Positions 1 through 10,505 of a stretch of DNA of 64,000 nt are shown piece by piece. A program made the position numbers and the translations under genes. Origin of the DNA: Xanthomonas sp. 10-10 (GTDB taxonomy: Bacteria > Pseudomonadota > Gammaproteobacteria > Xanthomonadales > Xanthomonadaceae); NCBI RefSeq assembly GCF_040182365.1, contig NZ_CP144460.1, forward strand, positions 434,001 through 498,000. Reading direction: 5' to 3'. Each line of letters starts with the position of its first letter. Position 1 is the first letter of the stretch. Under the pieces are notes generated by a model, which saw only the letters and a list, made by a program, of their open reading frames with translations, was not told where the DNA came from and ran no database searches.

Positions 1-1164
1 CGGCTTGCCCTCGAGTGCAGGGCGGGCTGAAAACAGCTTGCTCAGCTTGCCGCCGTCGGCGCGGTCGTAGCGATAATACGTCGTTGGCGTTTCCGCGGCC
101 GAGTAAGCGACGATCCAGGTGCGGTCATCGAGCGTGCGTGCGGCCACCGCGGCATCGCCGGTACCGAGCGACTTGAGTTTCTGCAGGTCGGCAGCGATCC
201 CGGTATCCAGCGCCTTCCATTCTTCGCGCAGATAATCGGTAGACACTGCCTGTACGGCTCCGGTCTTGCGGTCGCTCAAGGTATCGCCGACGTCGGCCTT
301 CGGGTTTTCGAACAGCAGTGTGCGTGCGTTGCTGGCGGTGTCGATGGCATATAACGCGGAGGTATCGCGGTTGCGCGAATCGCGCATGTACAGCGTCTTG
401 CCGTCGTCGGTCAGTCCCTCGGGCGAGGTGTTGGTGACATCCTCGAACGGAATGCGATCCACGCTCTTCCATGCCTTTCCATCGGGCACCAGCAATTCCC
501 TGCCGGCATCGTCGGTGGCGCGGGTCGCATAGCGCAGCCGGAAGTCGCCATCGAGCAGGTAGCTGTCCAGGCTGTCGGTGTTCTTCTGCACCAGGGTGCG
601 TTTACCCGTGGCCAGGTCGACGCGATACAGATCGTGCCACTTCGCATCGCGGTCGTTCATGCCGACCATGATCGATTCCGGATGGTGCGCGCTGATCGCG
701 GCCACCTCGGCATTGGTCTTCTGGAAGGGGGTGAGATCCTTGCTGCTGCCATCGCTCAGGTTGACCGAGAACAGATGGAAATCCTCGTCGCCGCCATTGT
801 CGCGCAGGTACAACAAGGTGTCGGTGTGATAGGTCCAGAAATAGTTGCGGATGCCGCGCGCGGTGTCCTTGGTGATCGCATGCGCCTGATCCGGTGCATC
901 CACCGGCGCGACCCAGACGTTGAGCACGCCATCCAGCGGGGCCACCCAGCTGAGGTACTTGCCATCCGGGCTGATGCTGACGTTGGCGCGCTCCGGATTG
1001 CCGAACAGCGCATCGCGGGTGATCAGCTCAGGCGCGGTGACCGGTGCGGGCGCGGCCGTGGGCGTCTGCGCGGCGGTTGCCGCGGTGCTGGTGGGTGGAG
1101 CGGTCTTGTCGCTGCAGGCGGACAACGCCAGCAGCATGCTGGAAACGAGAAGCAGGCGTTGCAT
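1..1164 (-). CDS. S9 family peptidase lipoprotein, C-terminus outside window
   Basis: The N-terminal 388 codons of a prolyl oligopeptidase-type (S9) protein are present; the gene runs off the left edge. It starts with a lipoprotein signal peptide ending in the lipobox LSAC at about residue 17, followed by a low-complexity Ala/Pro/Thr linker and then beta-propeller-type sequence (for example ISPDGKYLSW and later repeats describing TDDGKTLYMRDS). The propeller domain normally precedes the alpha/beta hydrolase catalytic domain, which must lie beyond the window, so the catalytic serine cannot be checked. The inferred location is the periplasm, anchored to a membrane. The start is the ATG whose complement is at 1162-1164. 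The family assignment rests on the propeller and lipoprotein layout and is an inference. Confidence 0.8.
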   Translation of the reverse strand, partial: MQRLLLVSSMLLALSACSDKTAPPTSTAATAAQTPTAAPAPVTAPELITRDALFGNPERANVSISPDGKYLSWVAPLDGVLNVWVAPVDAPDQAHAITKDTARGIRNYFWTYHTDTLLYLRDNGGDEDFHLFSVNLSDGSSKDLTPFQKTNAEVAAISAHHPESIMVGMNDRDAKWHDLYRVDLATGKRTLVQKNTDSLDSYLLDGDFRLRYATRATDDAGRELLVPDGKAWKSVDRIPFEDVTNTSPEGLTDDGKTLYMRDSRNRDTSALYAIDTASNARTLLFENPKADVGDTLSDRKTGAVQAVSTDYLREEWKALDTGIAADLQKLKSLGTGDAAVAARTLDDRTWIVAYSAAETPTTYYRYDRADGGKLSKLFSARPALEGKP

Positions 1165-1265
1165 GAAAGCCTCCGGTGGGAATCGCGGCCAATCCAGCCG
1201 ATCCGGCCACGCTACGTGCAGTACCGAGGCGTGCGGACGTGCCGTTGGTCACCCTGCCGGGGGGG

Positions 1266-3293
1266 CTACGCTTTCGCGGACACGAATTCCACCAACAAGG
1301 CGCCATCGGCGACCAGATCGCCTTCGGCCACCAGGTAGGCCTGTACCGTGCCGTCGCTGGGGGCGTGCAAGGTGTGCTCCATCTTCATCGCTTCCATGAC
1401 CACCAGCGCCTGCCCGCGCGTCACCGTTTCGCCGACCGGCGCGGTCAGCGCCACGATGCGGCCGGGCATCGGGGCAGTCAGGCCGCCGCCGGCATGCGCC
1501 GGTTGATCGGCCTCCACCAGGGCATCGTGATGACGGAAGAGCGCACTGTGCCTGCCATCGCGCAAGGTCACCGCAGCGCCGTCGTGCAGCGCCTGTACGC
1601 GCCATTGCCGGCCGTCCAGCTCCACGCGCAACCCGTCGTCCTGCACGTGATACCGCAGCAGGTGGGTGGCATCGGCGGACCTCACCTCCCAGCCATCGGC
1701 GAGCGGACGCAACGCAAGTGCGCGGCGTTCGCCGGCGGCCTCCAGCGTCACGCTACGCGCTGCATGCAGGCCGATGCGCCATCCGTCGCGGTTCTGCCAC
1801 GGCGAGTACGGATCGGCCGGATCGTTGCGGGCAAGTGGCGCCTGTTCGGCAAGTAGCACCGCGGCCAGGCACCACCATGCAGGTTGCGGTGCGGTTGCCT
1901 GCGGAAACAGCGCCGCCTGCTCGCGTTCGATCAGCGCGGTATCCAGATCGGCAGTCGCAAACGCATGAGTGCCGACCAGCCGCGCAAGGAAGGCGCTATT
2001 GGTGGTCACGCCCACTGCATGCACCTGCGCAAGCGCCTCGCGCATGCGTGCCAGTGCCGCCGGGCGGTCGATGTCCCAGACGATGAGCTTGGCGATCATC
2101 GGGTCGTAGTAAGGGCTGATGGTGTCGCCTTGCTCCACACCTGCGTCGATCCGCACATGCGCGCTGGTGGCCGGCAGCTGCAGCTGGCGCAGGGTGCCGG
2201 TAGAAGGCAGAAAACCGCGGTCGGCATCTTCGGCATACAGGCGTGCTTCCAGCGCATGGCCGTGGATGCGCAGCGCCTCCTGGCGTTGCGGCAACGGCCC
2301 GCCTGCGGCCACGCGCAGTTGCCATTCGACCAGATCGGTGCCGGTGATCAACTCGGTGACCGGGTGCTCCACCTGCAGCCGGGTGTTCATTTCCATGAAA
2401 TAAAAATCGCCATCCGGCCCGGCGATGAACTCCACCGTGCCGGCGCCGACGTACCCCACCGCGCGCGCTGCATCCACGGCCGCCTTGCCCATCGCCGCAC
2501 GACGTTGTTCGGTCATGCCCGGTGCGGGCGCTTCTTCCAGCACCTTCTGGTGCCGGCGCTGTACCGAGCAGTCGCGTTCGAACAGATACACCGCCTCGCC
2601 ATGCGTATCGCCAAATACCTGGATCTCGATATGTCGCGGACGCTCGACGTATTTCTCCACCAGCACATGCGCATTGCCGAACGCCGATTGCGCCTCGCGC
2701 TGGCAACTGGCCAGTGCCTCCTCGAACGCGGCGCCGGCATCGACCCGGCGCATGCCCTTGCCGCCGCCACCGGCGCTGGCCTTGATCAGGACCGGGTAGC
2801 CGATGGCATCGGCTTGCGCACGCAGAAACGCGGGCGCCTGTTCGGGCCCGTGATAACCCGGCGTCAACGGCACGCCCGCACGTTCCATCACCGCCTTGGC
2901 CGCGCTCTTGTCGCCCATCGCGCGAATCGCGCTTGCCGGCGGGCCGATAAACACAACGCCGGCCTGCGCGCAGGCCTCGGCAAACGCGGCATTTTCAGAC
3001 AGGAATCCGTAACCCGGATGAATCGCCTCGGCGCCACTGACGCGTGCCGCATCGAGAATCGCATCGCCGCGCAGGTAGCTCTGCTGCGCCGGTGCCGGGC
3101 CGAGATGGATCGCTTCGTCGGCCAGGCGCACATGCCGCGCATCGCGGTCTGCGTCCGAATACACCGCCACCGTGGCGATGCCGAGCCTGCGGCAGGTTGC
3201 AATGATGCGGCACGCGATCTCGCCGCGATTGGCGATCAGGATCTTGGCGAAGGGCCGCTGCGGTGATGTGGCGATCGAGTCGTGCTGTGTCAT
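1266..3293 (-). CDS. liuD: Methylcrotonyl-CoA carboxylase, biotin-containing alpha subunit
   Basis: This 675-residue protein has the order biotin carboxylase then biotinyl carrier domain. The N-terminal region carries AKILIANRGEIACRI, the ATP-grasp glycine-rich loop KASAGGGGKGMRR and the MEMNTRLQVEHPVTE motif of biotin carboxylases. The C-terminus has the biotinylation site EAMKMEH with the target lysine at residue 637. With the carboxyltransferase encoded just upstream it should carboxylate 3-methylcrotonyl-CoA in leucine and isovalerate breakdown. It is the last gene of the liuA-liuB-liuD run, separated from liuB by an unusual gap of about 200 bp. A geranyl-CoA or acetyl-CoA carboxylase is less likely because an isovaleryl-CoA dehydrogenase heads the operon. 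Confidence 0.93.
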   Translation of the reverse strand: MTQHDSIATSPQRPFAKILIANRGEIACRIIATCRRLGIATVAVYSDADRDARHVRLADEAIHLGPAPAQQSYLRGDAILDAARVSGAEAIHPGYGFLSENAAFAEACAQAGVVFIGPPASAIRAMGDKSAAKAVMERAGVPLTPGYHGPEQAPAFLRAQADAIGYPVLIKASAGGGGKGMRRVDAGAAFEEALASCQREAQSAFGNAHVLVEKYVERPRHIEIQVFGDTHGEAVYLFERDCSVQRRHQKVLEEAPAPGMTEQRRAAMGKAAVDAARAVGYVGAGTVEFIAGPDGDFYFMEMNTRLQVEHPVTELITGTDLVEWQLRVAAGGPLPQRQEALRIHGHALEARLYAEDADRGFLPSTGTLRQLQLPATSAHVRIDAGVEQGDTISPYYDPMIAKLIVWDIDRPAALARMREALAQVHAVGVTTNSAFLARLVGTHAFATADLDTALIEREQAALFPQATAPQPAWWCLAAVLLAEQAPLARNDPADPYSPWQNRDGWRIGLHAARSVTLEAAGERRALALRPLADGWEVRSADATHLLRYHVQDDGLRVELDGRQWRVQALHDGAAVTLRDGRHSALFRHHDALVEADQPAHAGGGLTAPMPGRIVALTAPVGETVTRGQALVVMEAMKMEHTLHAPSDGTVQAYLVAEGDLVADGALLVEFVSAKA

Positions 3294-3496
3294 CGGGTCG
3301 GTCTCTGCACATCGCCGGCGTGGCCGGCACTCGTGCGATTAAGGTCGTGCGATTGAATGCGCGGATGTGGTGCGGACTACAAGCGGCAAGAGCGACGCAG
3401 ACGCTGGAGACCGACCGGATGCCGTCATCGGGTCCCACACGCTGCACGCGCGGTGATGGAGCGACCGCTGCACACAGCGCCAGGGCGCGTTGCCTC
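3294..3496. other. Gap inside the liu operon without a gene
   Basis: These 203 bp separate liuB from liuD. No convincing reading frame is present on either strand. In many bacteria the methylglutaconyl-CoA hydratase gene liuC lies between these two genes. Here it is absent and nothing resembling a remnant could be recognised by eye. Confidence 0.5.
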
Positions 3497-5107
<1,611 letters not shown>

Positions 5108-5117
5108 GATGGCTCCG

Positions 5118-6281
5118 TCAGGCAGTGCGTTCGAACAGCTCGCGGCCGATCAACATACGGCGGATCTCCGAGGTGCCCGCACCGATCTCGTACAGCTTCG
5201 CATCGCGCCACAAGCGCCCGGTGGGATAGTCGTTGATGTAGCCGTTGCCGCCCAGCACCTGGATCGCCTGGCCGGTGAGCCAGGTCGCCTTTTCGGCCGC
5301 GTACAAGATCGCCCCGGCTGCATCCTGGCGCGTGGTGCGCCCCGCATCGCAGGCGCGCGCCACCGCATACACATACGCGCGGCAGGCATTGAGCCCCACG
5401 TACATGTCGGCCAGCTTGGCCTGCATCAACTGGAAGGTGCCGATCGGCTCGCCGAACTGCTTGCGCTCATGCACATACGGCAGCACCACATCCATCGCGG
5501 CGGCCATCAGCCCAAGCGGCCCACCGGCCAGCACCACGCGTTCGAAATCCAGCCCGGACATCAGCACGCGCACACCGCCGTTGAGCGTGCCCAGCACGTT
5601 TTCGGCCGGCACTTCGCAATCGGTGAACACCAGCTCGCAGGTGTTGGAGCCGCGCATGCCCAGCTTGTCGAGCTTCTGCGCGGTCGAAAACCCGGGCATG
5701 CCCTTTTCGACGATGAACGCGGTGATGCCGCGTGCGCCCGCATCCGGGTCGGTCTTGGCGTACACCACCAGCACGTCGGCATCGGGGCCATTGGTGATCC
5801 ACATCTTGCTGCCGTTGAGCACGAAGCGGTCTCCGCGCGCGTCGGCGCGCAGCTTCATCGACACCACGTCCGAGCCGGAACCGGCTTCGCTCATCGCCAA
5901 TGCGCCGACATGCTCGCCGCTGCAGAGTTTGGGCAGGTAGCGTTGCTTCTGTTCTTGACTGGCGTTCTTGCGCAGCTGGTTGAGGCACAGGTTGGAATGC
6001 GCCCCGTAGGACAGCCCGATGGCGCCGCCGGCGCGCGAGATTTCTTCCATCGCCACCACATGCGCCAGGTAGCCCATGCCGCTGCCGCCGTAGTCTTCTT
6101 CCACGGTCAGCCCGAGCAGGCCCTGTTCGCCGAACAGGCGCCACAGTTGCGACGGGAACACATTATCGTGATCGGCCGCAGCGGCGAGCGGGGCGATATG
6201 GTGACCGGCGAACGCGGCGACGCTTTCGCGCAGCAGATCGATCTCTTCACCAAGCTCGAAGTTCAAGGACGGCACATGCAT
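5118..6281 (-). CDS. liuA: Isovaleryl-CoA dehydrogenase
   Basis: This 388-residue FAD acyl-CoA dehydrogenase has the mid-domain signature [24 protein letters not shown], and the isovaleryl-type catalytic glutamate E247 in [11 protein letters not shown]. In isovaleryl-CoA dehydrogenase the base sits in this position rather than in the C-terminal position used by most relatives. The C-terminal [20 protein letters not shown] is also characteristic. The start at 6281 is chosen over a 29-codon upstream extension because it gives the family length and has GGAG just upstream. It oxidises isovaleryl-CoA to 3-methylcrotonyl-CoA, the substrate of LiuB/LiuD. It is divergent from a TetR regulator. Confidence 0.94.
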   Translation of the reverse strand: MHVPSLNFELGEEIDLLRESVAAFAGHHIAPLAAAADHDNVFPSQLWRLFGEQGLLGLTVEEDYGGSGMGYLAHVVAMEEISRAGGAIGLSYGAHSNLCLNQLRKNASQEQKQRYLPKLCSGEHVGALAMSEAGSGSDVVSMKLRADARGDRFVLNGSKMWITNGPDADVLVVYAKTDPDAGARGITAFIVEKGMPGFSTAQKLDKLGMRGSNTCELVFTDCEVPAENVLGTLNGGVRVLMSGLDFERVVLAGGPLGLMAAAMDVVLPYVHERKQFGEPIGTFQLMQAKLADMYVGLNACRAYVYAVARACDAGRTTRQDAAGAILYAAEKATWLTGQAIQVLGGNGYINDYPTGRLWRDAKLYEIGAGTSEIRRMLIGRELFERTA

Positions 6282-6383
6282 GCAGCAACTCCACAAGGAT
6301 CGGGACGTGCCGGGTGGGAGCGGGCGGGCCGCACGGCGTATGTGGGGCAGCCTAGCGGTCCGCGACAAAAAAGTGAACTAAAA

Positions 6384-6396
6384 TTCAACTATTGAA
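6384..6396. promoter_or_regulatory. Candidate operator in the liuA/tetR divergent promoter
   Basis: A perfect inverted repeat TTCAA-CTA-TTGAA lies 15 bp before the tetR start and about 100 bp before liuA. The neighbouring GTGAA at 6373-6377 with TTCAAC at 6384-6389 makes a second, imperfect half-site pair. The position suits autoregulation and control of the liu genes by the TetR protein. The assignment is an inference from symmetry and position only. Confidence 0.45.
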
Positions 6397-6410
6397 CCAA
6401 GAATCACACC

Positions 6411-7028
6411 ATGGCTTATCGACGCTCCGCCCTGATGGAAGAACGCCTGGCCGGCAACCGCGAACGCATCCTGCACGCGGCCCGTGCCCTGATCGCCGAA
6501 GGCGGCTATCGCAACGCCCCGATCACCGCGGTCGCGGCTGCCGCCGGCGTCTCGACCGGGCAGATTTATCGGCATTTCCCCTCCAAAGCCGAGCTTTTCG
6601 TCGAAGTTCTCGACGCGGCGGTGCAGCGCGAGATGACCATCCTGCGCGCCATCACCACCACCGAGGCCAGTGCGGCCGAGCGCCTGCGCAGCGCGATTGC
6701 CACCTTCGTGCGGCGGGCGCTGGCCGGCCCGGCGCTGGCCTACGCCTTCATCGCCGAGCCGGTGGAAAGCGAGGTGGATGCCGAACGTATCCGCGGCCGT
6801 CGCCTGTTTGGCGAGGTGTTCCGGCAGCTGCTGGCCGAAGGCGTGGCAGCCGGGGAGTTCCCCGAGCAGTCGCTGGACGCGGCCGCGGCCTGCATCGTCG
6901 GCGCCTTCACCGAAGCCCTGGTCGGGCCGATTGCGCCAAGCCGGGGCGACCCGCAGCAGGGCGAGCACTTGGTGGAAGCGATCTGCGGCTTCTGTCTTCG
7001 CGCCGTCGGCGCACCTGCCCCGGGCTGA
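6411..7028 (+). CDS. TetR family transcriptional regulator, probable liu operon regulator
   Basis: The 205-residue protein has a typical TetR N-terminal helix-turn-helix at about residues 38-60, with VAAAAGVSTGQIYRHFPSKAELF as its core, followed by a helical ligand-binding domain. It is transcribed away from liuA with a 129-bp shared promoter region, so it probably represses the leucine/isovalerate catabolic operon in response to an acyl-CoA. TetR-type liu regulators (called LiuQ in some proteobacteria) are known, but assignment to that subgroup needs a phylogeny. The ATG at 6411 lacks a strong Shine-Dalgarno sequence, but the N-terminus from there fits the family. Confidence 0.85.
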   Translation: MAYRRSALMEERLAGNRERILHAARALIAEGGYRNAPITAVAAAAGVSTGQIYRHFPSKAELFVEVLDAAVQREMTILRAITTTEASAAERLRSAIATFVRRALAGPALAYAFIAEPVESEVDAERIRGRRLFGEVFRQLLAEGVAAGEFPEQSLDAAAACIVGAFTEALVGPIAPSRGDPQQGEHLVEAICGFCLRAVGAPAPG

Positions 7029-7072
7029 CACTGCACTGACCATGTGTCTGGCTGTGCTGGATCAAGGTAAAT

Positions 7073-7092
7073 TACTGTGCATATACTGTGCA
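7073..7092 (+). promoter_or_regulatory. Tandem TACTGTGCA operator-like repeats before the antitoxin gene
   Basis: The 9-mer TACTGTGCA occurs twice, at 7073-7081 and 7084-7092. The copies are offset by 11 bp, about one helical turn, and the second copy continues into the palindrome GTGCAC. They lie 24-43 bp before the antitoxin start. Antitoxins of this type usually repress their own promoter, so these are good candidates for its binding sites. Confidence 0.5.
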
Positions 7093-7115
7093 CACCCCTT
7101 GTCGAGGCACATGTC

Positions 7116-7490
7116 ATGGTCGCCGTCCTCAATCCCCTGTCCCTGACCGAGCGGCTGCGCGCGCCCGATCGCACCATCCTCTCGCCGTCCGCGATGGCAG
7201 GTCTGCTGGAGTTGTCGCAGCAGGAGCTGGCCGAGCTGGCCGGCGTGCATCGCAACAGCCTGCGCGTGCATCCGGAGAGTCCGCGTGTGCAGGATCTGCT
7301 GCGCAACCTGTCGCGCCTGTTGGTGGCGATGGCGCAGATTCAACCGGACGAGCAACAGCTGGTGTTCCATCTCAAAAACACACCGATCCCCGCGTTCGAA
7401 TTCGCCACGCTGCTGGAGGTGGTCAAGCAAGGCCGCACCGACGATGCGCTGACGTATCTGCGGACCGTCGCCGCCGGGGCCGCGGGTTGA
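7116..7490 (+). CDS. Xre/ParS-type antitoxin (DUF2384) of a RES toxin-antitoxin pair
   Basis: The 124-residue protein has a short N-terminal helix-turn-helix region (LSQQELAELAGVHRNSLRVH, residues about 33-52). It is followed by the helical toxin-binding domain of the Xre/MbcA/ParS family, ending with the FEFATLLEVVKQGRTDDALTYL stretch, which resembles the conserved end of DUF2384. Start 7116 is preferred over an in-frame start at 7077 because GAGG lies 8 bp upstream and the upstream DNA holds the repeated operator. Its stop overlaps the start of the RES toxin gene, so the pair is translationally coupled. Expected roles are neutralising the toxin and repressing the operon. Confidence 0.85.
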   Translation: MVAVLNPLSLTERLRAPDRTILSPSAMAGLLELSQQELAELAGVHRNSLRVHPESPRVQDLLRNLSRLLVAMAQIQPDEQQLVFHLKNTPIPAFEFATLLEVVKQGRTDDALTYLRTVAAGAAG

Positions 7491-8014
7491 GGCTGAGCGC
7501 CCCGGCGCATTGCACGTTGTATCGCGCCTTCACGCCGCGCTGGGCCGCCGAACCGCTGAGCGGCGCAGGTGCCGCGCGATCCGGCGGGCGCTTCAATCGC
7601 TTCGGTCAGCCGGCGCTGTATCTGGCCATGGAACTGGACACCGCCGCCGCCGAATATGCGCAGGCGGCGCCGTTCCTGCCGCCGTTTACGCTGGTTAGCT
7701 ATGCCGCCGAGTTGCCGGCACTGGCCGACCTGCGCCTGCTCGACTCGGATTGGGACGCGCTATGGGCCGACTGGACCGACGACTGGCGCAAGGCCCTGGT
7801 CAACAAGGTCGAACCGGTCAGCTGGGTGCTCGGCGATATGCTGCGCGAGGCGCTGATTCCCGGGGTGATCTTCCCGAGCATCGCGGCGCCCAAGGGCGTC
7901 AACGTGGTGCTGTTCCTGGACATGCTGCAGCCCGACCAGGTGCTGCATGTGCTTGACGACGGCCGTCTGCCGCGCGATGGCCGCAGCTGGGGCGACCCGC
8001 CGACTGTGGTGTAG
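7487..8014 (+). CDS. RES domain toxin (NAD+-degrading family)
   Basis: The 175-residue protein starts with MRLSAPAHCTLYRAF and contains GGRFNRFGQPALYLAM around residues 33-48, which carries the Arg and Tyr residues typical of RES domains. AAEYA follows, then a late PSIAAPKGVNVVLFLD motif. RES toxins deplete NAD+. The start is taken as TTG at 7487, which overlaps the antitoxin stop codon as TTGA. No ATG exists in frame before the conserved TLYRAF, so a weak start would keep toxin below antitoxin output. The domain appears intact, so the toxin is likely active unless neutralised. Confidence 0.85.
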   Translation: MRLSAPAHCTLYRAFTPRWAAEPLSGAGAARSGGRFNRFGQPALYLAMELDTAAAEYAQAAPFLPPFTLVSYAAELPALADLRLLDSDWDALWADWTDDWRKALVNKVEPVSWVLGDMLREALIPGVIFPSIAAPKGVNVVLFLDMLQPDQVLHVLDDGRLPRDGRSWGDPPTVV

Positions 8015-8215
8015 TGGCAACACGTGCGGCGGACAACTGCAGATCCTGCACCGGACGCACCGGATATCGGTGCCGCCGCGCTGCGAACACGCCGCTTGCC
8101 AATGTCCTGACGGCTGCCTGGCCCGCAGGCATGTCCCATCATGCTGCTGACGCGAATGGCATCGTCAAGCGCTGCACACCAGCGCACTGCCGCCGCGACC
8201 ACATCGCAAGCTGAT

Positions 8216-8551
8216 TCAACCGGCCAGCAGCTGCGCCATGCCGGCCGCCACCGGTGCGAGGAGCGCCGCCGGCAGGATCGCCGCGCGTCGATACGGCAGC
8301 AGCCATAGCGATAGCGGTGCCGCCGCAGCGGTCAATGTCCCAAGCCACAGCACCGGCCCGATGCCCCAGCCCCGCGTCCATACCGCCAGGCCAAACGTGC
8401 ACAGCAACAGCACCCAGCCGATACTGCGCAGCTGTCGCGTACGGGCAGCGCCCAGGCTGCGGCCGCGCACCTCGTGCTGGTGTTTTTCCATCGCCAGGCA
8501 TAGCGCGGCAAACCCGGAAAAATTCAGCGCCAGCAACAGCAACACACTCAT
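8216..8551 (-). CDS. DUF3325 small membrane protein of a PepSY operon
   Basis: This 111-residue protein is almost entirely hydrophobic, with about four predicted membrane segments and a short polar loop (KHQHEVRGRSLGAARTRQLR) after the first. Small DUF3325 proteins typically sit last in operons with a DUF3649 protein and a PepSY-TM protein next to siderophore or TonB genes; the order here is the same. The start overlaps the PepSY gene stop by 4 bp (ATGA), so translation is coupled. Its exact function is unknown; a helper role in iron reduction or uptake at the inner membrane is inferred. Confidence 0.75.
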   Translation of the reverse strand: MSVLLLLALNFSGFAALCLAMEKHQHEVRGRSLGAARTRQLRSIGWVLLLCTFGLAVWTRGWGIGPVLWLGTLTAAAAPLSLWLLPYRRAAILPAALLAPVAAGMAQLLAG

Positions 8552-10167
8552 GCGCCTTCCTGCACGGCAACGTTGGTTTGCGCCGCTGTCGCAGGCATGG
8601 TGGCGCGTGCACGGCGCGCTGCCGCCGATTGCGGCGCCTTCCACCGCTGCAGGCGCCAGCCGGCGATGCCAAGACACACGCCCAGACCCAGGCAGACCAG
8701 ATCGATGCCGGCCAACGCCCATTGCCCGGCCGGCAGCGTCACGCCCAGATGCACGTCGGTGGTCGCTGCGTTCAGTAGCGGCACTAGTGCAAACAATGCC
8801 GCGCCCAGATACAGCTGCCAGCTCCACATCGCGCGACGCGGCCAGACGAACGCGGCCAGCAACGCAGCGCCCCAGGCGGCGAAGAACAGGTTCGCTTCCA
8901 TCGCCGCACGCGATTCCAGCGCCACCGGCAACAGCCGGTTGGCCCAGAAGAAACTGGCAAAGGCGATCGGCAAGCCGGCCACCGTGCCGATGTTGAGCGC
9001 ATCGACCAGGCGCAATCCAAACCCGATGCGGCCGGCTTTCAGATGCTTGGGTCGTTCTTTCACCGCCCACATCACCACGCCACTGGCCACCATCAGGCAG
9101 CCCAGCAACCCGGAACCGAAAAACAGCGCGCGTAACCAGGGGCCGGCGAAGTGCGCGATATGCAGTCCGACCATCACGCCGCGCGTTTCGCTCGCACCGC
9201 CGGGCGCGCTGCTGCGTTGCAGACGCGCACCGCTGACCGCGTCGTACAGGATGGACGGCGCGCTGGTGGACAGGTTGGCCGCCAGCTGGCTCACCCCGAC
9301 GGCGGCATGCGCATCGTTGGGCAGCGACACCGCCACATTGCCGATGTCGGCCCCGCGCAGGTCGCGGCGCGCACGCTCCACAAACTGCTCCAGCGGCAGC
9401 ATGCGCGCCGGCGTACCGGCCGCCTGCCGCGTGTCGGCCACGCGGTTGGCCGACTCGTCGTAGAAGCGCATCTCCTCGTCGGCATAACGCGCCTTGATAC
9501 CCCATGGCAGGTACATGAACATCAAGGTCACGATGCCGGTGTAGGTGATCATCGCGTGGTACGGCAACGCGGTCACCGCGCTGACATTATGGAAATCCAG
9601 CCACGAGCGCAGGCCCTTGCCCGGGCGGAAGGTAAAGAAGTCCTTGAAGATCTTCTTGTGCGTGATCACGCCGCTGATGATCGCCACCAGCATGAACATC
9701 GCGCAGAAACCCACGATATAGCGCGCCCACAGCACCGGCACATAATGCAGATCGAAATGCAGCCGGTAGAAGAACTCGCCGCCCAGCGTGTCGCGCGCAG
9801 CGATCTCCTTGCCGGTGGCCGGGTCGATGATGGCGTTGCCGTACATCTGGCGGCGACTGGCCGGTTTGCCATCGGCTGGCGCAGGGTTCTGCCAGTACAT
9901 GCTCACCACCGGATTGCGCGTGTCCGGCACGGTGATGTTCCAGCTCAGCGCGTCGGCCGCATGCGTCTGCAGATAGCGTTCGGCACTGCGCAGTGCTGTT
10001 TCCGTGCTTACCGTGGTGGACGGTAGCTCCGGGCGCATCCAACGGCTGATTTCGTCGCGGTAATAACTGGCCGTGCCGCCCATGAAGATCAGCAGCAACA
10101 CCCAGCCGACCAGCAGCCCGGTCCAGGTATGCAACCAGGCCATCGATTGGCGAAATCCCTGCTTCAT
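8548..10167 (-). CDS. PepSY-associated TM domain protein (iron uptake type)
   Basis: The 539-residue inner-membrane protein begins with FRQSMAWLHTWTGLLVGWVLLLIFMGG, the typical first helix of PepSY-TM proteins. It also has conserved RLHFDLHYVPVLWARYIVGF and SWLDFHNVSAVTALPYHAMITYTG stretches rich in histidines that may bind haem or metal, and ends in a group of C-terminal helices. Related proteins act as ferric-siderophore reductases or sit in TonB uptake operons. Start 10167 overlaps the DUF3649 gene stop by 4 bp. It is the third of four genes transcribed leftward from 11150. Confidence 0.85.
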   Translation of the reverse strand: MKQGFRQSMAWLHTWTGLLVGWVLLLIFMGGTASYYRDEISRWMRPELPSTTVSTETALRSAERYLQTHAADALSWNITVPDTRNPVVSMYWQNPAPADGKPASRRQMYGNAIIDPATGKEIAARDTLGGEFFYRLHFDLHYVPVLWARYIVGFCAMFMLVAIISGVITHKKIFKDFFTFRPGKGLRSWLDFHNVSAVTALPYHAMITYTGIVTLMFMYLPWGIKARYADEEMRFYDESANRVADTRQAAGTPARMLPLEQFVERARRDLRGADIGNVAVSLPNDAHAAVGVSQLAANLSTSAPSILYDAVSGARLQRSSAPGGASETRGVMVGLHIAHFAGPWLRALFFGSGLLGCLMVASGVVMWAVKERPKHLKAGRIGFGLRLVDALNIGTVAGLPIAFASFFWANRLLPVALESRAAMEANLFFAAWGAALLAAFVWPRRAMWSWQLYLGAALFALVPLLNAATTDVHLGVTLPAGQWALAGIDLVCLGLGVCLGIAGWRLQRWKAPQSAAARRARATMPATAAQTNVAVQEGA

Positions 10168-10475
10168 GCCATACCCCGTTGCAGCCAGGCGGCCAACGCA
10201 AACATCAGCGCCGCCGGCACGGCGATGCCTGCCCAGGCACGCCAGACGCTGGCGGTGGCAAATGCCCACAGCGGCGCGCATGCGCACACCACGATGCCGA
10301 TCAGCATGCTGGTCAACACCGCTTCGCTACGCGGCAACGGCAATGCCAGTGCAAGCAAGAGATTGGTCGCGCTGGCCAGCGCATAGCCGCCGAAGATCGC
10401 CGCCAGCGTGCGCGCAAGCACGCCCAGCCACGGGCGCCGGAACCAGGGAAGCGACAGGGGTGGTGCGCTGGACAT
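10164..10475 (-). CDS. DUF3649 small membrane protein
   Basis: This 103-residue protein has about three hydrophobic segments (LARTLAAIFGGYALASATNL, AVLTSMLIGIVVCACAPLWA and the C-terminal IAVPAALMFALAAWL). Its size and position, directly before a PepSY-TM gene and two before a DUF3325 gene, match the DUF3649 family of iron transport operons. Biochemical function is not known. It starts 31 bp after the DUF4198 gene and overlaps the PepSY gene, so the four genes probably form one transcript. Confidence 0.7.
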   Translation of the reverse strand: MSSAPPLSLPWFRRPWLGVLARTLAAIFGGYALASATNLLLALALPLPRSEAVLTSMLIGIVVCACAPLWAFATASVWRAWAGIAVPAALMFALAAWLQRGMA

Positions 10476-10505
10476 CAGGCGGGCGTGGATGCGAGAGAGC
10501 GATGC

